In this document: piece by piece, positions 1 to 9,221 of the stretch
Numbering within the stretch: the first letter of the stretch is position 1
How the letters are laid out: every line of letters begins with the position of its first letter
DNA from: Anaerolineae bacterium
Lineage (GTDB): Bacteria > Chloroflexota > Anaerolineae > J102
Assembly (NCBI GenBank): GCA_015485435.1
Contig: WFTO01000003.1
Span: forward strand, 1 to 32,831
Direction: 5' to 3'
DNA: 32,831 nt
Notes under the pieces: generated by a model
The model's input: the letters and a program-made list of their open reading frames with translations, nothing else
Database searches by the model: none
Told to the model about the DNA's origin: nothing
Program-made: the position numbers and the translations under genes

Positions 1-168
1 CTGCTGATGAGCAACCCGGCCATCATGATCGGGTCGCGGGCGATAAGTTGGAATTCTCGCAATCGCCTTACCAGCGTTTTATTCCATCCGGTATTCATAG
101 GAAAAGTTTATGGGAGGAGTTGCATGCGAGTTGGGGGTCAGGATGGATGGGAGTGATGCCATGACAAA

Positions 169-234
169 GGCACGAAGAACACGAAGGCTTTTGCGAGTTT
201 GTCGTTCTCGTCGAGGCCTTCGTGTCTTCGTGCC
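169..234. other. Long stem-loop downstream of the SBP gene
   Basis: GGCACGAAGAACACGAAGGC / GCCTTCGTGTCTTCGTGCC, ~19 bp with a 1-nt bulge. Confidence 0.6.
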
Positions 235-271
235 AGGTTCGCTTTCAGGTCAAAGCATGGTTGAAATCCGA

Positions 272-1324
272 TTACTTCTTAAGGTTCTCAGCGCCGGCGA
301 TCTCATTGGTAAAGCGGTCCACGAATTCTTTCTTGTGTTGACCGCACCATTCAAAGTCGTAATCGATGAGCTTGACTTTCAACAGTTCGGGCTTGGAAGG
401 TTTGGCGCCTTCAACGGTGGGTGCTTGATACGCACCGTATTTGGGGCCAAGCTCCTGGGTTTCGGGCTGCAGCGCCCAGTCATACCATAGTTTGGCGTTT
501 TCTAGGTTCTTGGCGCCCTTGATGATGCCCATGCCTCCGATCTCGTAACCGGTGCCCTCTTCGGGGAAGGAGAGAATCAAGGGCAGGCCATTTTCAATCT
601 GTTTCACAATATCGTGTGAAAACACAATGCCCACCGCGGCTTCGCCCGCGCCCACAAAGCGTGCAGGGGCAGAACCGCTTTTGGTGAATTGGTTAACCTG
701 AGCCGCGTATTTCTTCAGGTATTCCCAGCCCTGGTCTTCACCTTTCACCTGGAGAATGGTGCAGAGAGCAGTGTAGGACGTACCGGAACTGGAGGGGTGC
801 GCCACCATTAACTGGCCTTTCAGTTTAGGATCCAAGAGATCATCCCAAGACTTTGGCACCCATCCACCATTTTCCTCTGACCAATTTTTGTTTGTTGCAA
901 ATCCCAGCGATCCCACATAAATTCCGGCCCAGTATTTGTCAGGATCGAGCATTAATTTCTTGTTGATGATCTTGTCTTGCGCCGGGGTTTCGTACTGTTC
1001 CAAAAGTCCTTCTTGTTTTGCGGCAATAAAGCTATCTACCGGGCCTCCCCACCAGATGTCGAACTGAGGGTTGTCTCTTTCGTTGCGAAGGCGAGTCAAA
1101 CTTTCACCACTGGACATGCGCACAAAATTTACGGTGATGTTGGGGTATTTTTTCTCGAATTCTGCTTTCATCCCCTCACACCATTCAACTTGTGGCGTGC
1201 ATAGTAGGTTTAACTCACCACTGGCTTCTTTTTCGCCACCGCCAGGAGGCGCGCAGGCCGCCAGCAGGATCAAAAGAAGCAGGGAGCCAAGCACTATCCA
1301 AAAGATTCGCCGTCGTAACATCAT
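272..1324 (-). CDS. ABC transporter substrate-binding lipoprotein (Fe3+/spermidine-putrescine type, SBP_bac family)
   Basis: Signal peptide plus lipobox LLLLILLAACAPP; SBP-like body (FDIWWGGPVDSFIAAKQEGLL, MGIIKGAKNLENAKLWYDWAL); SD cctcct (rev) just upstream. Confidence 0.88.
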   Translation of the reverse strand: MMLRRRIFWIVLGSLLLLILLAACAPPGGGEKEASGELNLLCTPQVEWCEGMKAEFEKKYPNITVNFVRMSSGESLTRLRNERDNPQFDIWWGGPVDSFIAAKQEGLLEQYETPAQDKIINKKLMLDPDKYWAGIYVGSLGFATNKNWSEENGGWVPKSWDDLLDPKLKGQLMVAHPSSSGTSYTALCTILQVKGEDQGWEYLKKYAAQVNQFTKSGSAPARFVGAGEAAVGIVFSHDIVKQIENGLPLILSFPEEGTGYEIGGMGIIKGAKNLENAKLWYDWALQPETQELGPKYGAYQAPTVEGAKPSKPELLKVKLIDYDFEWCGQHKKEFVDRFTNEIAGAENLKK

Positions 1325-1497
1325 TTTTCCTCCTAATGTTGGGAAAGCGGGAAAAAATTATGACTCCCGAGACAACGCCGTCACGGGATTTTGGAGTTTT
1401 GATTATAAAGCAAAGTGAAATTGTAAGCAACCTGCCCTAGGATTGAAATAAACTCTGAAACGTTTCAAAATTCGCTGGATGACGCCATGCTTAAGGA

Positions 1498-2157
1498 TTA
1501 GGTCATTTTGGCGGCAAGGGTAATGCCGAGTTGGCCTAACCAGTATGTGATGATCACGATAAAACTTGCCAATGGCAGTGCGTAGACAAAAAGCGTAATC
1601 GCTAGTAATGAGTCGCTGACGAGAAATAAAAGTGCACCGATAATAGCCGCTTTCGCCGATGTTTCGGGGATGCCAGGGGCATGAAAGCGTGCGAATGCCC
1701 GCCATACCATGGTCGTGATGACCAATAGATAGATGAGCACCGGCAATGCCATTTCTCCCATATCGCCCATCTCCAGAAAACTATACATGACAATGCCAAA
1801 CAGATATACAAAGATGGCTATTCCCCATGCCGGACGGCGGCAGTCGCTGGTGAAAGCGGCGATGTAAAGGAGATGCCCGATTAAAAAGGCGATCAATCCA
1901 AACAAAAATGTTTCTGGTGCATATTCCAGGAGAATATCGCCAACGGCGCCGAAGAGGAGGCCACCGATGACGAGCCATTGAAAGCGATTTTTGTCTGGCA
2001 AAAGCAGCAAGTAAAACGCCATTACAACCACGGGCAGCGGCTTTGTTATCAGGCGCAACGCTTCTAGGTTGAGAAGGCGTCCGGTAAGGAAGGCTAGGGC
2101 CGTGAGAAGCCCAAGGATTATAAGGACTTTGGTACGTGTGGAGAGTTGGATGGTCAT
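1498..2157 (-). CDS. YhhN-family (lysoplasmalogenase-like) membrane protein
   Basis: Multi-TM; KPLPVVVMAFYLLL, GLLFGAVGDILLEY, FLIGHLLYIAAF and VSDSLLAI resemble YhhN/TMEM86. Start taken at the internal ATG 2157 (MTIQLSTRTK) of the longer ORF. Confidence 0.8.
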   Translation of the reverse strand: MTIQLSTRTKVLIILGLLTALAFLTGRLLNLEALRLITKPLPVVVMAFYLLLLPDKNRFQWLVIGGLLFGAVGDILLEYAPETFLFGLIAFLIGHLLYIAAFTSDCRRPAWGIAIFVYLFGIVMYSFLEMGDMGEMALPVLIYLLVITTMVWRAFARFHAPGIPETSAKAAIIGALLFLVSDSLLAITLFVYALPLASFIVIITYWLGQLGITLAAKMT

Positions 2158-2194
2158 GATTTGCCTCGCTGAGAAGTGGAATGAAGCGATTTTC

Positions 2195-2929
2195 TCATGA
2201 CCCGGATCGGATGGCAATTTCCCATAATCGTCCCAGGGTTTCTTCCAACCGTTGGCCCAGTTCCGGACCACGAGGCGTGGTCACGTCGTCTTCATTTTCA
2301 AAGACTACATAGGGCACGCGAACGCCTTTGATGGTGATGAACTCGGGGTCTTCGGCAGAGAATGTTTCCCAGTCGTTTTCTTTGTACAGGCGTTCCAGTT
2401 TTTCGTCTGGTAGTCCATGTTCGAGGATGCTATCGGGGCGTTCGGGGTTGAATCGGCGACGATTCTTGCGCAGCGATTCCTCCCACGACACGCGAATGTA
2501 AAGGATTGCGCCACGTTGTAACGTGTCTTCGGAAAAGTGCTGAAAAGCTTCGCTGAACCCGCCATGTTCGCTTCCCCGGGCGAATTCGATGATTGTTGTG
2601 CGGCAGGCGTGGTAATTGGGATGGTCTCGTAAGAGTTTGTGGTAATCCAGGTCCAATCGCTCGATGAGGAGATGCCAGAGGTAGGTATGAAGGAAATAAC
2701 CTTCCGCATCGGTATGAAGGCGTGGTTTCCCCATCCGCGCAAGGATAGCGTCCTCTTCGAACCAGGTCCAGAGCATGGGAAAATCGTCAAGCTCGTCGAA
2801 GGGGCCGATGTGAAAACGTCGGTAACGTTCAGCTTCAGGGGTGCGTTTGAGGTAGTCGATGATTTCGCTTTTTCCTGCCGCGGGGCGGGCGATGAGGAAA
2901 ATGACGTCGAATGTGTTATTGGTAGGCAT
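2195..2929 (-). CDS. P-loop ATP-binding protein of unknown function (kinase-like)
   Basis: N-terminal FLIARPAAGKSEI Walker-A-like motif; soluble protein; start at ATG 2929 preceded by GGAG. Confidence 0.6.
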   Translation of the reverse strand: MPTNNTFDVIFLIARPAAGKSEIIDYLKRTPEAERYRRFHIGPFDELDDFPMLWTWFEEDAILARMGKPRLHTDAEGYFLHTYLWHLLIERLDLDYHKLLRDHPNYHACRTTIIEFARGSEHGGFSEAFQHFSEDTLQRGAILYIRVSWEESLRKNRRRFNPERPDSILEHGLPDEKLERLYKENDWETFSAEDPEFITIKGVRVPYVVFENEDDVTTPRGPELGQRLEETLGRLWEIAIRSGS

Positions 2930-3458
2930 TGTCAACTCCACGGTCTTTCGAAAGGAGGAAGGAGGGATATCGAACCATGATGAAAGCGGTTAACGATTGC
3001 GTAACACCTGCCAGGGAAAGAAGTAGATCAAGTGGACTAATGTTGCACGGTTGCGATCCATGCCGTGATCACAAAGGAAAGGATGGGTATCCAGATGGAA
3101 CGAAGGGGTGTGTGGGTTTGCATGATTCGTTCGTCAGCAAAAAAAGAATGAATCCAATGCACCTGTGGCGTTGTTCAGGCATCTCAGTGCCATAGAAAAC
3201 TGTGCATTGGGGAGTCTGTTGTCACTTCTAGCAACCTGTTACGAAGTTAATTTCCGTCCCGTTGTCGATTGAATTCAGGTCTGCGGGCCAACGGCCGCGT
3301 GCCGATCGTTGTTGACTGGCCTTCGTCCTCCCAAGAAACAGACTAAAACTGAGATGGAAAACCGTTGCCGAAGGGAGACGGGCTGCGGAACGTCCTCAGA
3401 ACCGAATTCATGTAGCCAAGGATGATAAACAGGGCGGTTTGTGTCAGGTTGCCAATTT

Positions 3459-4316
3459 TTACTTCAGACCTGAATGCACAAAGCTTTGAATGAATTGCCG
3501 TTGGAAGATAAGGAACAGGATGAACAAAGGGGCGACAACCAGGAGGGTGGCTGCAGTCAGCAATGACCATTGCGCCCCAATTTCCCCTAGCTGCGTAAAT
3601 CGCACGAGCCCCGCGGTAAGGGGGCGGCTTTTATCGCTGTTTGTCACCACCAGGGGCCACAGGAATTCATTCCAGTGCCAAACGACCGAAGAGAGCCCAA
3701 AGGCGACCAACATGGATTTGGATGGCGGCAAGTAAACATGCCGTAGCAATTGCAGCCAGTTGCATCCATCGATGATCCCGGCATCCACCAGATCTCTGGG
3801 CACTTCTAGAAAGGCTTGTCGCATCAGAAATGTGCCAAACGCTGAACCAAAATAAGGGATGGCGATGGCTAGGCGGGTGTCGAACAGGCCCAGCGCGCGA
3901 ATGGTGCTGAAGTTCGGAGCCAACAGTGCGGTTGTGGGAATCATCAATTGCAGGAGGATGAAAAATAAAAGCAATTTTTTGCCCATGAACCGGAAATGAG
4001 CAAACGCAAATCCAGCTAAGGTGATGGTAATGAGCTGCACCCCCAAAATCATGAGCACGATGACAATGGTGTTGATGTAGTACAGCTTGAATGGAGCCAA
4101 TGACATGGCTCTGGTATAATTCTCCAGGGTGAGATAGCTACCGAACCATACGTCCCCCCGCCCTAAAGGTTCTGAAGGTGGGCGGGTGGAAGCAACGAAC
4201 GCCCAAATGACCGGCACCGCCCACAACAGGGCCAGCAAGGCTGTGACCAGCAGCAACAGCCAAAACATCAATCGAGACCAAAAGCCACGTGGGGTCACGG
4301 CATCAGGCATAAGCAT
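3459..4316 (-). CDS. Sugar ABC transporter permease, MalG/UgpE-like
   Basis: Binding-protein-dependent permease signature region (DAGIIDGCNWLQLLRHVYLPPSKSMLVAFGL); 6 TM; overlaps the upstream permease. Confidence 0.92.
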   Translation of the reverse strand: MLMPDAVTPRGFWSRLMFWLLLLVTALLALLWAVPVIWAFVASTRPPSEPLGRGDVWFGSYLTLENYTRAMSLAPFKLYYINTIVIVLMILGVQLITITLAGFAFAHFRFMGKKLLLFFILLQLMIPTTALLAPNFSTIRALGLFDTRLAIAIPYFGSAFGTFLMRQAFLEVPRDLVDAGIIDGCNWLQLLRHVYLPPSKSMLVAFGLSSVVWHWNEFLWPLVVTNSDKSRPLTAGLVRFTQLGEIGAQWSLLTAATLLVVAPLFILFLIFQRQFIQSFVHSGLK

Positions 4317-5220
4317 CCTCCTTGCGTTCGGAAAGCGCGAAGTTTGTGACCGTGAAAAGAAGCAAGAAAATAATGAGGATGATAGTTAGCGCAGCGGCTT
4401 TGCCGACATCTTGGTTTTCAAAACGCATTTGCCAGAGATAATAAAGGAGGACCGTACTGGCACGACTGGGGCCCCCTTTGGTCAATACAAAGATGTGGTC
4501 GACCAGCTGAAATGCGCCGATAAAAGCGATGGTGGAGACAAAGAGGGTGGTGCGTCGAAGCAGAGGCAGGGTGATGTACCACATCATTTGCCAGGCATTG
4601 GCGCCATCCAGCACCGCGGCTTCATACACATCGGTTGGCAAGCTCTGCATGCCCGCCAGATAAAAGATCATGTAATAGCCCGCGTTTTTCCAGATGGCCA
4701 CGATCATGATGGCGATCAGCGCCAGATCGGGGTTGCCAGTCCAGTTTTGGGGGCCGTTGTAACCCAAATATTGAAGAAAAGTGTTCCAAAGTCCATAGTC
4801 TGGCGTAAAAAAGAACATCCAAATGGTGGCGGCGCTGACCATGGGTAAGATGGTAGGCTGAAAGAAAGCCAGACGGGCCAGCCCGATCCCCTTGATGGTT
4901 CGGTTAATAAGGACGGCAAATAGAAACCCCAGAATGATGCTGATCGGCGCGGTGACTACCACGTAAATGAGCGTATTTTTCAGGACCAAAAGAAAACGGT
5001 CGTCGCTGAAGAGCGCTGTGTAATTCCCCAATCCAATGAATGTCGGCTCACGGAAGCGGGCGATATTCAAGCGTTGGCGAAAGAAACTTTGATATAACGC
5101 CAGCAAGGTTGGCCATGCCGTGAACATGGCCACAAAGATGAAGGTGGGTAAGATGAGCAAATAGGGAAGGATGGGCTCTCGACGTTTGCGTTTGCGAGTA
5201 GTAACAATTGTCGGTGCCAT
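4303..5220 (-). CDS. Sugar ABC transporter permease, MalF/UgpA-like
   Basis: EAAVLDGANAWQMMWYITLPLLRRTTLFV EAA motif; 6 TM. Confidence 0.92.
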   Translation of the reverse strand: MAPTIVTTRKRKRREPILPYLLILPTFIFVAMFTAWPTLLALYQSFFRQRLNIARFREPTFIGLGNYTALFSDDRFLLVLKNTLIYVVVTAPISIILGFLFAVLINRTIKGIGLARLAFFQPTILPMVSAATIWMFFFTPDYGLWNTFLQYLGYNGPQNWTGNPDLALIAIMIVAIWKNAGYYMIFYLAGMQSLPTDVYEAAVLDGANAWQMMWYITLPLLRRTTLFVSTIAFIGAFQLVDHIFVLTKGGPSRASTVLLYYLWQMRFENQDVGKAAALTIILIIFLLLFTVTNFALSERKEDAYA

Positions 5221-5242
5221 GAACGACTCCTGCGTGGGTAGA

Positions 5243-5268
5243 GGCCTTTACGCCCAGGCGTAAGGGCC
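5243..5268. other. Near-perfect inverted repeat in the SBP-permease intergenic region
   Basis: GGCCTTTACGCC-ca-GGCGTAAGGGCC, 12-bp arms with one G.T. Confidence 0.6.
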
Positions 5269-5294
5269 AAAGGTGGGGAGATCTCCCGACCAAG

Positions 5295-5348
5295 ATGAAA
5301 AAAGTGCGACGCATCCATCGCTCCCTTAGGGCGAGTGCGTCGCACTTT
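5295..5348 (-). terminator. Intrinsic terminator/attenuator between SBP and permease genes
   Basis: Perfect 13-bp arms AAAGTGCGACGCA / TGCGTCGCACTTT; followed on the minus strand by TTTTTT. Confidence 0.8.
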
Positions 5349-5363
5349 GTTGTGTTGGCATCA

Positions 5364-6770
5364 TCAGTCGCGGAATGGCGCCAGCGCTTCGTCAGCTGCC
5401 TTTTGGGCGGCCGCCATGGCTTCGGCTGGGCTCATCTCGCCATTATAGGCTTTTTGCAGGTAGTCGTGGAAGATGTTTCGCACTTCGCCCAGGTTTTGGA
5501 CGGAGAATTCTTTGCCGGCATATTGCAGCGCATCACGCGTGGCCGCGGCCTGCGGGGTCTTGGCGATATAATCTTTCATGGCCTGGGTTTCGTAGGCGCT
5601 CTGGCGGGTGGCGATGTAGCCGGTATTGATGCTAAAGTCGGCGGCGTTTTCGGGGCGACTCAGGAATTCAATGAACTTCCAGGCCGCATCCTGTTGCTCT
5701 TTGGGCACATCTTTGAAGATGTAAAGGTTGCCGCCGCCAGGCACGGTGGCGTAAGTGCCCGGCTGATGGCCAGGGATGGGCATAACGCCAACTTCAAAGT
5801 CCGCCTGTTCCAAAATGCCGCGCAGGCTGCCTGTGGAGTGGACGATCATGGCGGTTTGGCCGCTGGCCAGGTCGCTGGGCGCCTGACCCCAAACCGCCTG
5901 GACGCCCTCGGGCATGGCCTTGTATTCATGCGAGAGGTCAATGTAATACTGAACAGCCTCGATGACCTTGGGGTTATCGAAATACACCTCGGTGGACGAA
6001 TCCCCAACGATGTTTTGGCCGTTGCCGATGGCCAGGGGTTGGAACAGCCAATAGGGCCAGCCAGAAGGCCATTCGATGCCCCAGCGCGTGACCTTGTCGC
6101 CATCGCGCACCGCCAACTTTTGGCCCGCCTGACCTAATGCCTCCCAGCTGTCTGGCGGCTCAATGCCATTCTCTTTGAATAGATCGGCATTGTAATACAG
6201 CACCACTGCACTGCGCTGGAAGGGAATGCTCCAAATTGAGCCATCTTCGGTGCGTGAGTTCTCAAGGAATGCAGGGAAAAAGTCATTCAGATAAGCCTCG
6301 CCATCTTTCATGCTTTGAATGTAGTCGTCAAGCGGGATGATGTAGTCCGCGTTGATGAGATCGTAGACATCCACAGCCAGCATGACAGCCAGGGCGGGAG
6401 GCTTTCCTCCACCATCAATGGTGGTCTGGATGGCGGTCTTGACGTCGCCATAACCGCCAGAGAAGACCGGCTCAACGGTGATGTTGGGGTTTTCCTTTTG
6501 AAATGCATCGATGTAGCCCTTGAGGATGTCCGCAATGGGGGCATCCACAGCCACAGGATAGAAGACCTGGATGGTCACGGGTTCAGCAGAGGGGGCTTCC
6601 GTGGGTTTTGGAGCCTCCGTCGGTTGGGCAGGCGCTTCGGTTGCTTGTGCTGGGGCTTGTGTGGGCGCCGGTGGAGCAGCCTCTTCCGTTGCTGGGGCCC
6701 CACAGCCACTCAAAACCAGTCCCATAAGCAACAAAACCGCAATCCAAACAACAATCGTGTGCTTCTTCAT
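5364..6770 (-). CDS. Sugar ABC transporter substrate-binding lipoprotein (UgpB/MalE-like, SBP_bac_1)
   Basis: Lipobox LVLSGCGAP, Pro/Ala/Glu-rich linker, then SBP_bac_1 body (ITVEPVFSGGYGDVKTAIQTTI, GGGNLYIFKDVPKEQQDAAWKFIEFLSRPENAADFSINTGYIATR). Start at ATG 6770 with SD GGAGG. Confidence 0.92.
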   Translation of the reverse strand: MKKHTIVVWIAVLLLMGLVLSGCGAPATEEAAPPAPTQAPAQATEAPAQPTEAPKPTEAPSAEPVTIQVFYPVAVDAPIADILKGYIDAFQKENPNITVEPVFSGGYGDVKTAIQTTIDGGGKPPALAVMLAVDVYDLINADYIIPLDDYIQSMKDGEAYLNDFFPAFLENSRTEDGSIWSIPFQRSAVVLYYNADLFKENGIEPPDSWEALGQAGQKLAVRDGDKVTRWGIEWPSGWPYWLFQPLAIGNGQNIVGDSSTEVYFDNPKVIEAVQYYIDLSHEYKAMPEGVQAVWGQAPSDLASGQTAMIVHSTGSLRGILEQADFEVGVMPIPGHQPGTYATVPGGGNLYIFKDVPKEQQDAAWKFIEFLSRPENAADFSINTGYIATRQSAYETQAMKDYIAKTPQAAATRDALQYAGKEFSVQNLGEVRNIFHDYLQKAYNGEMSPAEAMAAAQKAADEALAPFRD

Positions 6771-6817
6771 GTTTTCCTCCATTGGAAACAAATGTATTGA
6801 GGATGGACAATCTCTTC

Positions 6818-6833
6818 ACACTAAAATAAGTGT
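6818..6833. promoter_or_regulatory. Palindromic operator candidate ACACT-N6-AGTGT
   Basis: ACACTaaaataAGTGT in the divergent region between the sugar SBP gene and cofG. Confidence 0.4.
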
Positions 6834-6840
6834 AATCCAA

Positions 6841-6858
6841 TTTCCGAAGATTCGGAAA
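6841..6858. promoter_or_regulatory. Palindromic operator candidate TTTCCGAA-ga-TTCGGAAA
   Basis: Perfect 8+8 bp inverted repeat in the same divergent intergenic region. Confidence 0.5.
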
Positions 6859-6969
6859 CTCCTTTACGTTTGTTTTCTTGCCAAAACAAAAAACTGGTCT
6901 CACAATTATTCTCTGGCCTCATCACATCCATTTTGATAGCCTATCTTTCTCTCCACTGGATTTTGTTTC

Positions 6970-8106
6970 ATGGATTCCCTTTCGCGTTCAGAAGCCTATT
7001 CCCTGATCCATGCTAGCGGCCGCGATCTGGTGGCCTTGATGCACCGTGCCTCCGCACTTCGAGAAGATGCTTGGGGACGCGTGGTGACTTATTCACGCAA
7101 GGTATTCATTCCCCTCACCAATCTCTGTCGAGATAAATGCGCTTATTGCACCTTTGCTCGGGCGCCGCTTGATCCAAAGGCGAAGACCTTGACGCCCGAT
7201 GAAGTGCTTGCTATTGCTCGCGCTGGAGAGCGGGCGGGGTGTAAGGAGGCCCTCTTTTCGTTGGGTGAACGTCCCGAAGAGGCCCATGCAATGGCTCGAA
7301 TGCATTTGACCAAACTGGGGCATTCGACCACGGTCTCTTATCTTGCGGCAATGGTTCAGCAGGTTTTTCAAGAGACCGGTCTGATACCCCATCCCAATCC
7401 GGGCGCGCTCACTGAGGTGGAGTTGCGCATGTTAAAACCCTATTCAGGTAGTATGGGTATGATGTTGGAGTCGGTTTCGGAACGGCTTATGCAGAAAGGA
7501 CAGGCCCATTTCGGGTGTCCCGATAAAGCGCCGTCCCGCCGGCTCGCTACGCTCGAAGCTGCTGGACGGTTACATATTCCTTTCACGACGGGCATCCTCA
7601 TCGGCATTGGCGAGACCCGTGAAGAGCGGGTGGATAGTTTGTTTGCTATTGCGGACATGCACCGACAGTATGGACATATCCAGGAGGTAATTGTTCAAAA
7701 CTTTCGGCGCAAACCAGACATTCGGTTCCGTGATAACGATGAGCCCAGCGCCCTGGAGATGGCTCGCACTATCGCTGTGGCAAGATTAATCCTTCCACCA
7801 GAGATCAGTCTGCAAGCGCCTCCGAACCTTACGCCCGACGCCTACAGTCTTTATCTGTTGGCGGGCATCAATGACTGGGGTGGAATTTCCCCCGTGACGC
7901 GAGATCATATTCACCCAGAAGCCCCCTGGCCCGGCGTTGCCGAGCTGGCCGCCGTAAGCGCGGATGCAGGCTTTGAGTTGCGCGAACGTCTCTCCATTTA
8001 TCCACGATTTCTGTCAGGAGAATGGCTGTCGCCTCCGGTGCTAGAAAGAGCATCGGCATTGGTAGACGCATCGGGCCTTGTACCGCAGACAGCCTCCTCA
8101 ACATGA
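6970..8106 (+). CDS. cofG: 7,8-didemethyl-8-hydroxy-5-deazariboflavin synthase subunit CofG (F420 biosynthesis, radical SAM)
   Basis: Radical SAM motif CRDKCAYCTF after YSRKVFIPLTNL; NFRRKPDIRF; ISLQAPPNLTPDAYSLYLLAGINDWGGISPVTRDHIHPEAPWP is typical of CofG. Confidence 0.93.
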   Translation: MDSLSRSEAYSLIHASGRDLVALMHRASALREDAWGRVVTYSRKVFIPLTNLCRDKCAYCTFARAPLDPKAKTLTPDEVLAIARAGERAGCKEALFSLGERPEEAHAMARMHLTKLGHSTTVSYLAAMVQQVFQETGLIPHPNPGALTEVELRMLKPYSGSMGMMLESVSERLMQKGQAHFGCPDKAPSRRLATLEAAGRLHIPFTTGILIGIGETREERVDSLFAIADMHRQYGHIQEVIVQNFRRKPDIRFRDNDEPSALEMARTIAVARLILPPEISLQAPPNLTPDAYSLYLLAGINDWGGISPVTRDHIHPEAPWPGVAELAAVSADAGFELRERLSIYPRFLSGEWLSPPVLERASALVDASGLVPQTASST

Positions 8107-8339
8107 GTTTGTGTGTCGGCGTATGTAATGCCCAGGCCTTTTGAGAATGTTTGCATTTGGCGGCGACCTGGCAAAGCAAAGCGTCGCTGATGATCGATGT
8201 TATTGATAGGCCTGGATGTAGTCCGGGTCCTATCCAATCTTATTGAAATGGCGATGTTTCTTTCGTGCAAAAGGAGTGGTTCTATGGTAGAATAAAAGGC
8301 AAATAAGACAACGTGGTCGTTCACCTGCACTTATGTATT

Positions 8340-9032
8340 ATGGTCTTTCAACATCCCACCCTTTCCCTCCTCGTTGCAGTCTTCGGGAACATCCCCGCTG
8401 TCCATTTGGCGCGACTGCAAGAAATTTTTTATGAGCGAAAATATCGCGCGGGTGAAGCGATCTTTCTGCAAGGAGATATTGCGAAATCCATCTATCTTGT
8501 TGCGGAAGGACGCGTCAAGATCGATCGTGTAACACCAGATGGCAATCATTGCATCCTTTGTATGCGAGGACCGGGAGATGTGTTTTGTCCGGTGCCTTTG
8601 TTGGATTGTGGTTGTCAATTGGGAACCGCGTGGGCGATGACTGATGTCACGCTTTTATGGGCCGACAGGGATGAATTTGGTGAAGTGGCGGCGGCGTGTC
8701 CTAATTTGCTTGCCGAGGTGCAAAAAGATTGTTTGCTTGAGGTGCGCCGTTTGTTGGGACGCATGGAATCTTTCGCATTTCATAGTGTGAAGGACCGGGT
8801 TGCCATTACGTTGCTTGATGAAAGCCAGCGGCAAGCGCAATTTGGCGGCTCTTTGAACGAGTTGCGTATAACGCAACAGGAGCTTGCTGGACTGGTGGGT
8901 GCTTCGCGCGAAAGCGTCTCTCGGACACTCTCGAAAATGGAAGATGAAGGGATTGTTGAAACATTGCGGGGAAGAATATTGATTCGAGATCGCCAAAAGT
9001 TGCAGATGCTGGTGGGACGTAAACCTGCCTGA
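8340..9032 (+). CDS. Crp/Fnr family transcriptional regulator with a Cys-rich sensor domain
   Basis: cNMP-type domain (KYRAGEAIFLQGDIAKSIYLVAEGRVKI) and C-terminal HTH (ELRITQQELAGLVGASRESVSRTLSKMEDEGIV). Start chosen at ATG 8340; an upstream GTG at 8313 is also possible. Confidence 0.92.
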   Translation: MVFQHPTLSLLVAVFGNIPAVHLARLQEIFYERKYRAGEAIFLQGDIAKSIYLVAEGRVKIDRVTPDGNHCILCMRGPGDVFCPVPLLDCGCQLGTAWAMTDVTLLWADRDEFGEVAAACPNLLAEVQKDCLLEVRRLLGRMESFAFHSVKDRVAITLLDESQRQAQFGGSLNELRITQQELAGLVGASRESVSRTLSKMEDEGIVETLRGRILIRDRQKLQMLVGRKPA

Positions 9033-9169
9033 AATTGATAAATTTCCCTAACAATCAACCATGCTGAAAAAATAATCAGCTTTTAAGCCCGAGGAATTCA
9101 TCGAACCCTCCTCCGGTGCGGGTGTTGATGGGGCGTATAACGCGATATCGCTTCATCCAAGCGACTTTT

Positions 9170-9179
9170 CTGTGAAAAA
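9170..9179. repeat. CTGTGAAAAA direct repeat copy 1
   Basis: Second copy at 9222-9231, exact match, 52 bp apart. Confidence 0.45.
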
Positions 9180-9200
9180 TTCTACAAGTTTTTCGAGTTG

Positions 9201-9216
9201 TGTGATGGATGTCATA
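9201..9216. promoter_or_regulatory. Crp/Fnr-type site TGTGA-N6-TCATA
   Basis: TGTGAtggatgTCATA; a matching site with strong flanking identity lies upstream of nirS at 14268-14283. Confidence 0.6.
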
Positions 9217-9221
9217 TGACT

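Noticed and set aside
3343-3570. 75-aa minus-strand ORF at the end of the malG-like gene
   Set aside because: Alternate frame over the permease 3' end; no SD or family features. The intergenic region 2940-3458 has no supportable feature.
5295-6137. 280-aa plus-strand ORF
   Set aside because: Antisense to the sugar SBP gene and starting in the terminator hairpin; no recognisable domain.
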